Shown here: positions 46,277 through 55,457 of the stretch, one piece after another
Numbering within the stretch: the first letter of the stretch is position 1
How the letters are laid out: each line of letters starts with the position of its first letter
DNA from: DASZQY01 sp036511595
GTDB taxonomy: Bacteria > Pseudomonadota > Alphaproteobacteria > Rhizobiales > Kaistiaceae
DNA length: 64,000 nucleotides
Assembly (NCBI GenBank): GCA_036511595.1
Contig: DATCBY010000027.1
Location: 1-64,000 of the forward strand
Direction: 5' to 3'
Made by a program: the position numbers and the translations under genes
Notes under the pieces: model-generated
Told to the model about the DNA's origin: nothing
Databases searched by the model: none
The model's input: only the letters and a program-made list of their open reading frames with translations

Positions 46277-47008
46277 CTAGTGCCGGCCGCCTTCGAGGTA
46301 GGCGGCACGCACCTCCGGCTTTTCGAGGAGCTCGCGGCCGGTACCGCTCATGGTGACCTGGCCGTTGACCATGACGTAGCCTCGGTGCGCCAGACGGAGT
46401 GCGTGATAGGCGTTCTGCTCGACGACGAACACCGTCAGCTTCTCATCGCGATTGAGGGCGCGGATGACATCGAAGATCTGACGCACGACGAGTGGCGCGA
46501 GACCCAGCGACGGCTCGTCGAGAAGCAGCAGGCGAGGGCGCGCCATCAGAGCGCGGCCGATGGCAAGCATCTGCTGCTCGCCGCCCGACAAGGTGCCGCC
46601 GCGTTGGTGCAGACGCTCCTTCAGGCGCGGGAACAAATGGAACACGCGCTCGCTGTCGTCGGCAAAATGCGCAAGCTTGTCGAGGGAAGCCCCCATCTGC
46701 AGGTTTTCGAGAACGGTCATGCGCGGGAAGATGCGCCGGCCCTCCGGCGACTGGGCGACGCGCAGTCGGGCGATCTCGTGGGTGGAGAGGCGGGTGATGT
46801 CGCGGCCGTTGTATACGATCGAACCGTCGCGCGCGGCCGGATTGCCGCAGATCGTCATCATCAGCGTGGACTTGCCGGCGCCGTTGGCGCCGATCAACGC
46901 GACAATCTCCCCGTCGTTGACATCGAGGTCGATGCCACGCAGCGCCTGAATCTTGCCGTAGAAAGTGGTCACGCCGCGGACGGCGAGGAGCGGCTGCGGT
47001 GCGCTCAT
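46277..47008 (-). CDS. livF: branched-chain amino acid ABC transporter ATP-binding protein LivF
   Basis: 243-residue ABC ATPase. Walker A IGANGAGKST, signature TLSGGEQQMLAIGRAL, Walker B RLLLLDEPSLGLAP, and switch His in FVVEQNAYHAL (replaced by Asn-Ala here, common in LivF). Overlaps livG by four bases. Confidence 0.96.
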   Translation of the reverse strand: MSAPQPLLAVRGVTTFYGKIQALRGIDLDVNDGEIVALIGANGAGKSTLMMTICGNPAARDGSIVYNGRDITRLSTHEIARLRVAQSPEGRRIFPRMTVLENLQMGASLDKLAHFADDSERVFHLFPRLKERLHQRGGTLSGGEQQMLAIGRALMARPRLLLLDEPSLGLAPLVVRQIFDVIRALNRDEKLTVFVVEQNAYHALRLAHRGYVMVNGQVTMSGTGRELLEKPEVRAAYLEGGRH

Positions 47009-47886
47009 CCGCGGCGCTCCAACTTCTCAAGATCCGTTTCGACGAGTTCGACCTCTTCGTCCTCGACGCCGAGGTATGCGGCGATCACCTTGGGATCGTC
47101 GCGGACCTCGCCGGCCGTGCCGTCGGCGATCTTGATGCCGTATTCGAGAACCACGACGTGGTCGGAAATCCCCATGACCACCGACATGTCATGCTCGATG
47201 AGGAGCACCGAGGTCCGGTAGTGGTTGCGGATGCGGAGCAGCAGTTCATTCAGGGCCGCCGACTCCCGCGGGTTGAGCCCGGCGGCGGGCTCGTCGAGGC
47301 AGAGGAGCTCGGGGTTGGTACACATGGCGCGGGCGATCTCGAGCCGCCGCTGCGCCCCATAGGGGAGATCGGCGGCCGGATCGTCGGCGCGGTCGAGGAG
47401 ATGGATCTCCTCAAGCCACAAGCGGGCTTTTTCGATTGCCTCGTCCTCCGCGCGGCGGAAGGACGGAAACCCGAGCAGCCCCAAGACGCTCATGCCGGAG
47501 GCGATCATCAGCGTGTTGTGCTGTGCAACAAGCAGGTTCTCGAGCACGGTCATGCCGCCGAACAGGCGGATGTTCTGGAAAGTGCGGGCGACCTTGGCCT
47601 TGGCGGCGATCTTGAAATCGGGCATCCGCTCGAGCAGGAATTCGCGGCCGCCTTTCTGGCGCAGCGTGATCATGCCTTCGGTCGGCTTGTAGAAGCCGGT
47701 GACGCAGTTGAAGACGGTCGTTTTGCCGGCGCCGTTCGGGCCGATCAGTGCGGTGATCTGGCCGCGGCGGGCCTGAAACGAAACGTCGTTGATGGCAATC
47801 AGCCCGCCGAACCGCATGGTCAGGTGTTCGACGCTGACAATCCTGTCATCGCCGGTCATGGCCGGGGAAGGGTCCACGTCAGCCAT
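47005..47886 (-). CDS. livG: branched-chain amino acid ABC transporter ATP-binding protein LivG
   Basis: Walker A IGPNGAGKTT, signature DLPYGAQRRLEIARAM, Walker B LLCLDEPAAGLNP and switch His in LIEHDMSVVM. Longer than LivF at 293 residues, with the LivG-specific ARTFQNIRLFGGMTVLENL. ATG 47886 overlaps the livM stop; ATG 47859 is an alternative start. Confidence 0.96.
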   Translation of the reverse strand: MADVDPSPAMTGDDRIVSVEHLTMRFGGLIAINDVSFQARRGQITALIGPNGAGKTTVFNCVTGFYKPTEGMITLRQKGGREFLLERMPDFKIAAKAKVARTFQNIRLFGGMTVLENLLVAQHNTLMIASGMSVLGLLGFPSFRRAEDEAIEKARLWLEEIHLLDRADDPAADLPYGAQRRLEIARAMCTNPELLCLDEPAAGLNPRESAALNELLLRIRNHYRTSVLLIEHDMSVVMGISDHVVVLEYGIKIADGTAGEVRDDPKVIAAYLGVEDEEVELVETDLEKLERRG

Positions 47887-49333
47887 GTCCCTCGCGCGCC
47901 ATATCCGCAGAGACGTTTTTCTGCCGGCCCAGGAAGACTGTCGGTTTCCTGGTGCCGACGAAGCCACGGGGCCGCCACAGCATGACCCCGACCATGGCCA
48001 GCCCGAAGAGCAGCATCCGATACTGGGTGGGTTCGAAGTTTGGACCGAAGATCGACTTCAGGAAGGTCAACTCGCGCAGGATCTCGATGCCGCCGATCAT
48101 CACGGTAGCAGCGATGGCGATGCCGACCATGGAGCCCATACCGCCGAGAACGACGATGGCGATGATGAGCGCCGATTCCAGGAACGTGAAGGACTCCGGG
48201 CTGACGAATCCCTGACGCGCGGCGAAGAACGAGCCGGCGAAACCGCCGAACATCGCGCCGATGGCAAAGGCGGTGAGCTTGGTGTTGGTGGTGTTGATGC
48301 CAAGCGAACGACACGCGATTTCGTCTTCGCGAAGCGACTCCCACGCCCGTCCGATCGGGAGCCGCCGCAATCGGGTCGTGACGACGGCCGTGAACATCGC
48401 CAACGCGAGGATCAGGTAATAGAGGAAAATCTTGTAGTAGGCGGAGCTGGGCGGGAGTCCGAATAACGAAGCGAAGCCCTGGTCGGAGCCGTTGAATGGA
48501 ATACCAAAGAACGTCACTTTCGGAATCGAGGTGATGCCGAAGCCGCCGTTGGTTACTTCGCGCCAGTTGACGAGGATGAGCCGGATGATCTCGCCGAAGG
48601 CAAGCGTGACGATCGCGAGGTAGTCGCCGCGCAGACGCAGCACCGGGAAGCCGAGGATGATGCCCCAGCTTGCCGAGAACAGGCCGGCGAGCGGCAGGAG
48701 AACCCAGAACGACAGGCCGAAATGCGTCGCCAGCAACGAATAGGAGTATGCACCGACCGCGTAGAAGGCCACGTACCCGAGGTCGAGCAGCCCGGCAAAA
48801 CCGACCACTACGTTCAGGCCCCAGGCGAGCATTACATAGATGAGAATCTGGATGCCGAAGTTATCAACCCATTTCAGCGAACCCTGGATGCCGGAGAGCC
48901 CGAGGACGATGGGCGGATAAGCGACAAGCAAAGCGATGGCGATCGGAACGAAGTAGCGCTTCATCGTTGTCCAGCGCGACACCGGCGGAACTGCAACCAC
49001 CTGCAGGCGCCGTTGGGCGAGCCACGGCGCAAAAAAGACGATCATTGCAAAGCGGCCGATCGCCACGACGATGACGATGATGATCAGCAACGGCCAGCGC
49101 GTCTTGAGGATGAGCTGGTTGTCGATGTTCTCGGTGGTCTGCAGGCCGATCAGCGGGGCGAACATGGCGAGCGAGACGGCGCCCGCGAGAACACCCTGCC
49201 GCAACCCGCGAGCGAGTTTGGTCTGCTCCGGCGGGGGCGGGGCGATTTCGCCGGGGGCAGCGGCGATGCGCTGCTCGTCCTCGATCTGTGCGCCTTCCGG
49301 ACTTGTCTCGACCGCAGCGTCCACCGGGGCCAC
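47879..49333 (-). CDS. livM: branched-chain amino acid ABC transporter permease LivM, N-terminally extended
   Basis: 484 residues. The permease core begins at about 130 with YFVPIAIALLVAYPP and includes GLNVVVGFAGLLDLGYVAFYAVGAYSYSLL and the EAA-like loop PIGRAWESLREDEIACRSLGIN. The first 130 residues are extra: a Pro/Glu-rich tail (EIAPPPPEQTK) and two helices (LAGAVSLAMFAPLIGLQ, WPLLIIIVIVVAIGRFAM). It starts with GTG, whose first base is the last base of the livH stop (TAGTG). Confidence 0.95.
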   Translation of the reverse strand: MAPVDAAVETSPEGAQIEDEQRIAAAPGEIAPPPPEQTKLARGLRQGVLAGAVSLAMFAPLIGLQTTENIDNQLILKTRWPLLIIIVIVVAIGRFAMIVFFAPWLAQRRLQVVAVPPVSRWTTMKRYFVPIAIALLVAYPPIVLGLSGIQGSLKWVDNFGIQILIYVMLAWGLNVVVGFAGLLDLGYVAFYAVGAYSYSLLATHFGLSFWVLLPLAGLFSASWGIILGFPVLRLRGDYLAIVTLAFGEIIRLILVNWREVTNGGFGITSIPKVTFFGIPFNGSDQGFASLFGLPPSSAYYKIFLYYLILALAMFTAVVTTRLRRLPIGRAWESLREDEIACRSLGINTTNTKLTAFAIGAMFGGFAGSFFAARQGFVSPESFTFLESALIIAIVVLGGMGSMVGIAIAATVMIGGIEILRELTFLKSIFGPNFEPTQYRMLLFGLAMVGVMLWRPRGFVGTRKPTVFLGRQKNVSADMAREGHG

Positions 49334-50250
49334 TAGACCTTCTCCACGTCAGGCCGGCCGAGAATTCCCTGAGGCATGAAGATGAGCACGATAACGAGGA
49401 TCGAGAAGGCGGCTACATCCTTGTAATCGATGGAGAAATAGGCCGACCACAAGGCCTCTATCATCCCGATGAGGAGACCTCCCAGAACCGCACCGGGGAG
49501 GGAACCGATGCCACCGAGCACCGCGGCGGTGAATGCCTTGATTCCGGGCTGGAAGCCATCGGCGAAGTTCACGACGCCGTAGTACATGAGGTACATGGTG
49601 CCGGCGACCGCGGCGAGGGCGGCGCCCATCACGAAGGTCAGCGAGATCGTGCGGTCTACGTCGATGCCAACCAGCGCCGCCATGCGGCGATCCTGTTCAC
49701 AGGCGCGCTGGGCGCGGCCGAGCGCGGTCTTCTGGACGAGCACCCAGAAGGCGGCAAGTAGCACGGCGGTGACCAGCGTGACGATGATCTGCTTTACCGA
49801 AATGGTCAGGGGATAGCCGCTGCCCTGATGCAGCGTAATCACATCGCGCACCAGCGGCGGGATCGACTTGTTGCGCGGGCCCTGCACCACCTGCACGAAA
49901 TTCGACAGCACGATGGACATCCCGATGGCCGAGATAAGCGGGGCCAGGCGGAACGATCCGCGCAACGGGCGATAGGCGATCTTCTCGATGGTCCAGTTCC
50001 AGAGGCCGGTCAGGACCATGGCGACGACCAGCATCACCAGAAGGGTGATGGCGACCGACGAAATGCCCAGCCATGTCGTGAAAACGAGATAGACGATGAG
50101 CGCGATGAAGGCCGACACCATGAACACATCGCCATGGGCGAAGTTCACCATGCCGATGATCCCGTAGACCATCGTGTAGCCGATGGCGATCAGCCCATAA
50201 ATAGAGCCAAGCGCCAGCCCATTGATGAGCTGCTGGACAAGGTATTGCAT
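49333..50250 (-). CDS. livH: branched-chain amino acid ABC transporter permease LivH
   Basis: 305-residue inner-membrane permease and first gene of the liv operon. LINGLALGSIYGLIAIGYTMVYGIIGMVNFAHGD is the standard N terminus (given here in part), with the cytoplasmic loop TALGRAQRACEQDRRMAALVGID. About 175 bases upstream to the UDG gene hold the probable promoter; no clear boxes were seen there. Confidence 0.96.
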   Translation of the reverse strand: MQYLVQQLINGLALGSIYGLIAIGYTMVYGIIGMVNFAHGDVFMVSAFIALIVYLVFTTWLGISSVAITLLVMLVVAMVLTGLWNWTIEKIAYRPLRGSFRLAPLISAIGMSIVLSNFVQVVQGPRNKSIPPLVRDVITLHQGSGYPLTISVKQIIVTLVTAVLLAAFWVLVQKTALGRAQRACEQDRRMAALVGIDVDRTISLTFVMGAALAAVAGTMYLMYYGVVNFADGFQPGIKAFTAAVLGGIGSLPGAVLGGLLIGMIEALWSAYFSIDYKDVAAFSILVIVLIFMPQGILGRPDVEKV

Positions 50251-50425
50251 CGGCGGTGTCCCCTGTCGCCCGATCGTTGTCCATCAGGCGGAAGCATCTT
50301 TTGTGCCGTTGGACCCGCCTGATCCAACAGGCTTATCAAGCTGCCGCAACCAAGACAACCGCGGCCGAGCGCGCCCTGTTCACTCTTTCGGGCAAGACCT
50401 GCCGCCGCCGCGAACCGGAGCGCCA

Positions 50426-51262
50426 TCAGGCGTCGAGTGCTTCCTTGAGAAGCAGGAAGTCGCGCCAGGCGAGGCGTTTCTGCAGCGGCTGACGGAGGAG
50501 GTAGGCCGGATGAAGCGTCGCCATCGCACGGATCGTGCGGCTGCCCGTGTCGAAGTCGCGCCACTGGCCACGAAACTTGAGGATGCCCTGCGTGTTGTTC
50601 AGTAGTTCGGCGGCGGCGGGGGCACCCATGCAGACGAGAAAGTCGGGATCGGCGAGTTCGATCTGCCGCGCGATGAAAGGGCGGCAGGCGGCGGTCTCCT
50701 GGGGTGTCGGCGTTCGGTTGCCAGGCGGGCGCCACGGCACGACGTTGGCGATATAGACCGATGTCCGCTCGAGGCCGATGGCGGAAAGCATGCGGTCGAG
50801 GAGTTGGCCCGATCGCCCGACGAAGGGCACGCCCTGAATGTCCTCTTCGCGACCGGGTGCCTCGCCGACGAACATGACGCGCGCAGCCGGGTTGCCGTCG
50901 GCGAAGACGAGTTGCGTCGCGGTCTTACGGAGTGCGCAGCCCTCGAAGCGGTCGAGTGCCTGCCGCAGCTCATCGAGACTGGCACAGGCTTGCGCGGCAG
51001 ATCGGGCGGCGCGCTCGGTTTCCTCCAGCGGGGCGGCAGGCTGCGCCGCGGGCACGATCAAGGTGCGGGAGGCAAGGTCTGCCAGGCTCGGCCGGCGCTC
51101 GGTGGGAGTCGGGGGGATGGTCGCATCTCGCGGCGGAGCTTCGTTCGACGGGCGCCCAGCGAGCCGATCGACGGCCGTCTCCGCCAGTGCGGTCTCAACA
51201 CCCATCTCGCCGTACCAGACGAGGAGTTCGCCGGGATTCGGGTGGGGTTCGATTTCAGACAT
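50426..51262 (-). CDS. uracil-DNA glycosylase, family 4-like, with reduced Fe-S cysteines
   Basis: 278 residues. The catalytic core has FVGEAPGREEDIQGVPFVG, NRTPTPQETAACRPF and the C-terminal HPAYLLRQP motif. Family 4 enzymes use four Cys for a [4Fe-4S] cluster. Here only GCALRK and AACRPF are seen in the expected places, and the VVKC position reads VVPW. This fits an alphaproteobacterial branch that may have lost the cluster. The N-terminal 90 residues are a variable linker. Removes uracil from DNA by family assignment. Confidence 0.88.
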   Translation of the reverse strand: MSEIEPHPNPGELLVWYGEMGVETALAETAVDRLAGRPSNEAPPRDATIPPTPTERRPSLADLASRTLIVPAAQPAAPLEETERAARSAAQACASLDELRQALDRFEGCALRKTATQLVFADGNPAARVMFVGEAPGREEDIQGVPFVGRSGQLLDRMLSAIGLERTSVYIANVVPWRPPGNRTPTPQETAACRPFIARQIELADPDFLVCMGAPAAAELLNNTQGILKFRGQWRDFDTGSRTIRAMATLHPAYLLRQPLQKRLAWRDFLLLKEALDA

Positions 51263-51390
51263 CGTGGAGGCACCGCATGGGGCGTTGATCGTATCCGTCT
51301 GCCCGCCGGGACCGCAAGCGGCGACGGCTTGATGGACGACGCGCCGGGTCTATGTGGACAAGCGAGGCGGTATTTGCACGAGGAGCTGTA

Positions 51391-52761
51391 ATGCGCGGCA
51401 TTTTCCTACTGGCGTTCGGCTCCGCGGTGGCGGCGGCGATGCCCGGTGTGTCGCTGGCGGACTCCGGAGTTCCCTCGGGCCCGCTCCTCACGGGGCAAGC
51501 TGCCTTCGGCACCTGGCAGCAGAGTGTGCCGGGGATTCGCCGGCTGATCCGACCCAATGACCTGCCGGCGCCATTCCAGACCACGTCCGCCAGCAACGCG
51601 CCCGGGTTGGTTCCGATGCCGGCCGGAGCGGCACCGAAAGTCGCCGCCGGCTTCAGCGTGCAACGGGTCGCGACCGGCTACCAGCAGCCGCGCGTCATCC
51701 GCACGGCACCGAATGGCGATCTCTTCGTTGCCGATAGCGCCGCCAATACGGTCCATGTGCTGCGTATCGCGGCCGGGTCCGCCAAACCGAGCGAGGATTC
51801 CGTTTTCGCCGATGGTCTCAACCAGCCGTACGGCATTGCGTTTTACCCGCCCGGCCCTGATCCCCGCTGGGTGTATGTCGCCAATACCGGCAGTGTCTTG
51901 CGTTATCCCTATCGGAGCGGCGACCTCAAGGCGACCGGCGGTGCCGAAACCGTCGTTGCCTCGTTGCCGGCGGGTTACCACTGGACGCGCGACTTGGCCT
52001 TCACGCCGGATGGTAGCCGGCTTCTGGTTTCGGTCGGGTCTAACTCGAACATCGGGGATGACGTCAAGGACTCGCCCAAGGGCGGCATCGCGACATGGGC
52101 AGTGAGCCATGCGCCGGGCGCGATGTGGGGACCGGAGGAGGATCGGGCGGACGTCCTCTCCTTCACCCCCGATGGCAAGGACAAGCAGGTCTATGCCACC
52201 GGTATCCGCAATTGCTCCGGCCTCGCCATCCAGCCGGCGACCGGCGAGCCTTGGTGCGTCACCAATGAGCGCGACGAACTCGGCGACAACGTGCCTCCCG
52301 ACTACGCCACCCATGTCGCGGCGGGCGCCTTCTACGGCTGGCCCTGGTATTACATCGGCAATCACGAGGACCCACGGGCGCCGCTCAGGGGTCAGCGCCC
52401 TGATCTCGCCGGCAAGGTGGCGACGCCCGACGTGTTGATCCAGGCGCACTCGGCTCCCTTGGGTATTGTCTTCTACGACGGCGAAATGTTTCCCGCCGGC
52501 TACAAGGGCGATGCCTTCGTGACGCTGCATGGTTCGTGGAACCGCGGCGCGCGCACCGGATACAAGGTGGTTCGCCTCGTCTTCAAGGACGGCAAGCCGA
52601 CGGGTGAATACGATGACTTCATGACCGGCTTCGTGCTCTCCGCCGATCAGGTCTGGGGCCGACCCGTTGGTGTCACCATAGGCAGGGATGGATCGCTATT
52701 CGTCACCGAAGACGGTAGCGGGACGATCTGGCGCGTGTCCCACGAAGCGGGCCCGACCTGA
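51391..52761 (+). CDS. PQQ-dependent sugar (sorbosone) dehydrogenase-type beta-propeller, exported
   Basis: 456 residues with signal peptide (GIFLLAFGSAVAAAMPGVSLA). The six-bladed soluble glucose dehydrogenase fold is suggested by VADSAANTVHVL, HWTRDLAFTPDGSRLLVSVGSNSN, YATGIRNCSGLAIQP, TNERDELGDNVPPDY and HGSWNRGARTGYKVV. AGGAG precedes ATG 51391. No PQQ biosynthesis genes lie in the window. Substrate unknown. Confidence 0.88.
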   Translation: MRGIFLLAFGSAVAAAMPGVSLADSGVPSGPLLTGQAAFGTWQQSVPGIRRLIRPNDLPAPFQTTSASNAPGLVPMPAGAAPKVAAGFSVQRVATGYQQPRVIRTAPNGDLFVADSAANTVHVLRIAAGSAKPSEDSVFADGLNQPYGIAFYPPGPDPRWVYVANTGSVLRYPYRSGDLKATGGAETVVASLPAGYHWTRDLAFTPDGSRLLVSVGSNSNIGDDVKDSPKGGIATWAVSHAPGAMWGPEEDRADVLSFTPDGKDKQVYATGIRNCSGLAIQPATGEPWCVTNERDELGDNVPPDYATHVAAGAFYGWPWYYIGNHEDPRAPLRGQRPDLAGKVATPDVLIQAHSAPLGIVFYDGEMFPAGYKGDAFVTLHGSWNRGARTGYKVVRLVFKDGKPTGEYDDFMTGFVLSADQVWGRPVGVTIGRDGSLFVTEDGSGTIWRVSHEAGPT

Positions 52762-52830
52762 CCTCTTGCTTTGCCGACCGGCGACGCGCGTTATATTCGC
52801 GTGACCATGTCGATGGAGCGGAGGAAGGTC

Positions 52831-53160
52831 ATGGCCGACGGCGCGCGTGATCTTGATGTTCTTGCCGCGGCGGAAGCCTGGAAAAAGGCCGGTCGCGACG
52901 TGGCGATCGCCACGGTGGTGGAAACCTGGGGCTCGGCGCCGCGCCCTGTCGGAAGCCATCTCGTTATCGACGACGCCGGCAATTTCCAGGGGTCGGTATC
53001 GGGTGGCTGCGTTGAGGGTGCTGTGGTCGAGGAAGCTCTCGACGTGATCGCCAGCGACAAGCCGAAGATGCTGGAGTTTGGCGTGGCCGACGAAACTGCG
53101 TGGCGCGTCGGCCTTTCGTGCGGCGGTCGCATAAAAGTGTACGTCGAGAAGCTGGCATGA
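52831..53160 (+). CDS. XdhC/CoxI family protein, N-terminal domain half
   Basis: 109 residues covering only the XdhC_CoxI domain: IATVVETWGSAPRPVGSHLVI, SGGCVEGAVVEEAL and LSCGGRIKVYVEKL. XdhC proteins insert and sulfurate the molybdenum cofactor of xanthine- or CO-dehydrogenase-type enzymes. Here the usual single protein is split: this gene and the next, overlapping by four bases (ATGA), carry the two domains. The start ATG 52831 has GGAGG six bases upstream; ATGs at 52807 and 52813 are weaker. Confidence 0.9.
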   Translation: MADGARDLDVLAAAEAWKKAGRDVAIATVVETWGSAPRPVGSHLVIDDAGNFQGSVSGGCVEGAVVEEALDVIASDKPKMLEFGVADETAWRVGLSCGGRIKVYVEKLA

Positions 53161-53858
53161 AGCTCGATGTGCTCAGTCGGCTGAACGCCGCGCGTCACCA
53201 GCGGGAAGCGGCGATCGTGGTAACCGACCTGGCCAGCGGCCATACCCGCGTGGTTGTGGAAAGTGAAGGTTACGACGGCGATCCCGTCGAGGCTGAACTC
53301 GGGCGTCGATTTGTCTCCGGCGTATCCGGCATGGTCGCCGGCGCCGACCTCTTCCTCACCGTCCACCTCCCGCCGCCGCGTTTGGTCGTCATCGGCGCCG
53401 TCCACATCAGCCAGGCGCTGGCGCCCATGGCGAAGGTCGCGGGCTTCGACATCACCATCGTCGATCCGCGTACGGCTTTCGCTTCTCCAGACCGGTTTCC
53501 CGATGCGACGCTGCTGGCGGAATGGCCGCAGGATGTCCTGCCACGACTGGCGCTTGACCCGTTCACGGCGGTGGCGGCCCTTAGCCACGATCCGAAGATA
53601 GACGACACTGCGCTGTCGGCGGCGCTCCGCGCCGGCTGCTTCTATGTCGGCGCCCTCGGAAGCCGGAAGACCCACGCCAAGCGGCTCGACCGGCTCCGTG
53701 CGCTTGGCGTCGACGAGGCGAGCTTGTCCCGCATCCGCGCTCCGATCGGCTTGGCCATCGGGGCGCAATCGCCGGCCGAGATCGCAGTGGCGGTCCTTGC
53801 CGAGATTATCGGAGTGTTGCGCAGCCGTGGCGTGGCGACCAAAGAGGCTGCGGCGTGA
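53157..53858 (+). CDS. XdhC family protein, Rossmann domain half
   Basis: 233 residues. The N-terminal third is a small beta domain (AAIVVTDLASGHTRVVV). The rest is the XdhC Rossmann domain: RLVVIGAVHISQALAPMAKVAGF, then TIVDPRTAFASPDRF, LSHDPKIDD, YVGALGSRKTHAKRL and IRAPIGLAIGAQSPAEIAVAVLAEI. Completes the XdhC function with the preceding gene. Its stop overlaps the GTG start of the following fusion gene. Confidence 0.92.
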   Translation: MKLDVLSRLNAARHQREAAIVVTDLASGHTRVVVESEGYDGDPVEAELGRRFVSGVSGMVAGADLFLTVHLPPPRLVVIGAVHISQALAPMAKVAGFDITIVDPRTAFASPDRFPDATLLAEWPQDVLPRLALDPFTAVAALSHDPKIDDTALSAALRAGCFYVGALGSRKTHAKRLDRLRALGVDEASLSRIRAPIGLAIGAQSPAEIAVAVLAEIIGVLRSRGVATKEAAA

Positions 53859-55432
53859 AATTCGGGCCAGTGGCGGTCGGAGACGCGGCAGGCGCTGTCC
53901 TGGCCCATTCGGTGCGCCTGGCGGGCGGCGCCATTCGAAAGGGCACGCTGTTGACCGCCGCTCACGTCGGTCGCTTGCGGGACGCCGGCGTAGCGACGGT
54001 GATCGTTGCACGCTTTGACGCCGATGATGTGTCGGAAGATGCTGCGGCGGCGGCTGTCGCGGTCGCCCTGGTGGATGAGGGCGTGCGCGTCGACCGGCCG
54101 TTCACTGGACGGGCCAATCTTATCGCTGACGCGAACGGTGTGCTGGTGGTCGACCGGGCGCGCATCGACCAGGTGAATCGCGTCGATCCGGCGATTACCG
54201 TCGCCACGCTGCCCGAATACGCAGCCGTGAGTGCTGGCCAAATGGTGGCAACCGTCAAGATAATCCCGTTCGCCGTGCTCGCTGACACGCTCGCCGCCGT
54301 GGCGGGCTCCAAGGCGATCCGGGTCGCCGCCTTTCGTCCGCTTCGCGTCGGTTTGGTAGCAACGGAACTGCCGTCGCTCAAACGCTCGGTCATGGACAAG
54401 ACGCGGAGGCTGCTCGACGCCCGGTTGCTTCCGGCGGGGGCGACGGTCCTGCGTGAAGATCGCGTGGCGCACGATGCCGGCGCAGTCGCGGCTGCACTCG
54501 TCGACCAGACGCGCCGGGGCGCTGAGCTTTTTATCGTCTTCGGCGCTTCGGCCGTGGTTGATGACGGCGATGTCATTCCGGCTGGCATCCGGCTGGCCGG
54601 CGGAAGTGTCGTCCGTTTCGGCATGCCGGTCGATCCAGGAAACCTGCTGGTGCTCGGCGAGCTGCACGGGAAGCCGGTGGTGGGCGCTCCCGGATGCGCG
54701 CGGAGCCCGAAGGAGAACGGCTTCGACTGGATCATCCAGCGCTTGCTGGCCGGCATCGACGTTACATCGACGGACATTGCGGCCATGGGTGTGGGCGGTC
54801 TGCTCAAGGAGATTCCCGCGCGGCCGCAGCCGCGTTCGGCTGCCCCCGAACCGAACATCGCGGCTCTCGTGCTGGCTGCCGGGTCATCGCGGCGCATGGG
54901 CGCCAACAAGCTGGTCGCCACGGTCGGCGGCAAACCGCTGGTGCGGATCGCGGCGGAAGCGGCTCTCGGCAGCCGGGCATCGACGGTAGCAGTTGTCACC
55001 GGCCATCGGCCGGCCGAGGTCGAGGCGGCGCTGGCGGGCCTGGCCGTTGCGACCGTCCATAATCCCGACCATGCGTCAGGTCTCGCCACGTCGCTTGCCG
55101 CCGGGCTGGCGTCGGTGCCCGCGAATGCAGACGGAATCGTCATCCTGCTTGCCGACATGCCCGAAGTGACTTCGGCGATCGTCGACCGGCTGATCGCGGC
55201 GTTCGCGCCTGATCGGATCATCGTGCCCACATCGGACGGGCGGCGCGGGAATCCGGTCCTGTGGTCGCGCCGCTTTTTGGCCGAACTCGCGACGATGACC
55301 GGCGATTCGGGAGGGCGGCGTCTCATCGACGGGCACCGCGAGGCGGTCACGGAAGTCGCGATCGGTTCACAGGTGGCGCTCGACGTGGATACGCCCGAGG
55401 CGCTGGCGGCGATCGGCGGAAGACCGGGGTGA
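53855..55432 (+). CDS. MoeA-like molybdopterin-binding / MobA-like nucleotidyltransferase fusion
   Basis: 525 residues. Residues 1 to about 330 are a MoeA/MogA-type molybdopterin-binding region (FIVFGASAVVDDGDVIPAGI, then GKPVVGAPGCARSP). From about 337 a MobA/MocA-like transferase begins with AALVLAAGSSRRMGANKLVA and continues with GIVILLADMPEV (metal Asp) and GRRGNPVLW. It probably attaches CMP or GMP to the cofactor for the same molybdenum hydroxylase that XdhC serves. The target enzyme is not in the window. Starts with GTG overlapping the upstream TGA. Confidence 0.9.
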   Translation: MKFGPVAVGDAAGAVLAHSVRLAGGAIRKGTLLTAAHVGRLRDAGVATVIVARFDADDVSEDAAAAAVAVALVDEGVRVDRPFTGRANLIADANGVLVVDRARIDQVNRVDPAITVATLPEYAAVSAGQMVATVKIIPFAVLADTLAAVAGSKAIRVAAFRPLRVGLVATELPSLKRSVMDKTRRLLDARLLPAGATVLREDRVAHDAGAVAAALVDQTRRGAELFIVFGASAVVDDGDVIPAGIRLAGGSVVRFGMPVDPGNLLVLGELHGKPVVGAPGCARSPKENGFDWIIQRLLAGIDVTSTDIAAMGVGGLLKEIPARPQPRSAAPEPNIAALVLAAGSSRRMGANKLVATVGGKPLVRIAAEAALGSRASTVAVVTGHRPAEVEAALAGLAVATVHNPDHASGLATSLAAGLASVPANADGIVILLADMPEVTSAIVDRLIAAFAPDRIIVPTSDGRRGNPVLWSRRFLAELATMTGDSGGRRLIDGHREAVTEVAIGSQVALDVDTPEALAAIGGRPG

Positions 55433-55457
55433 CGGCATTTCGCGACGGGGGCGTTGA

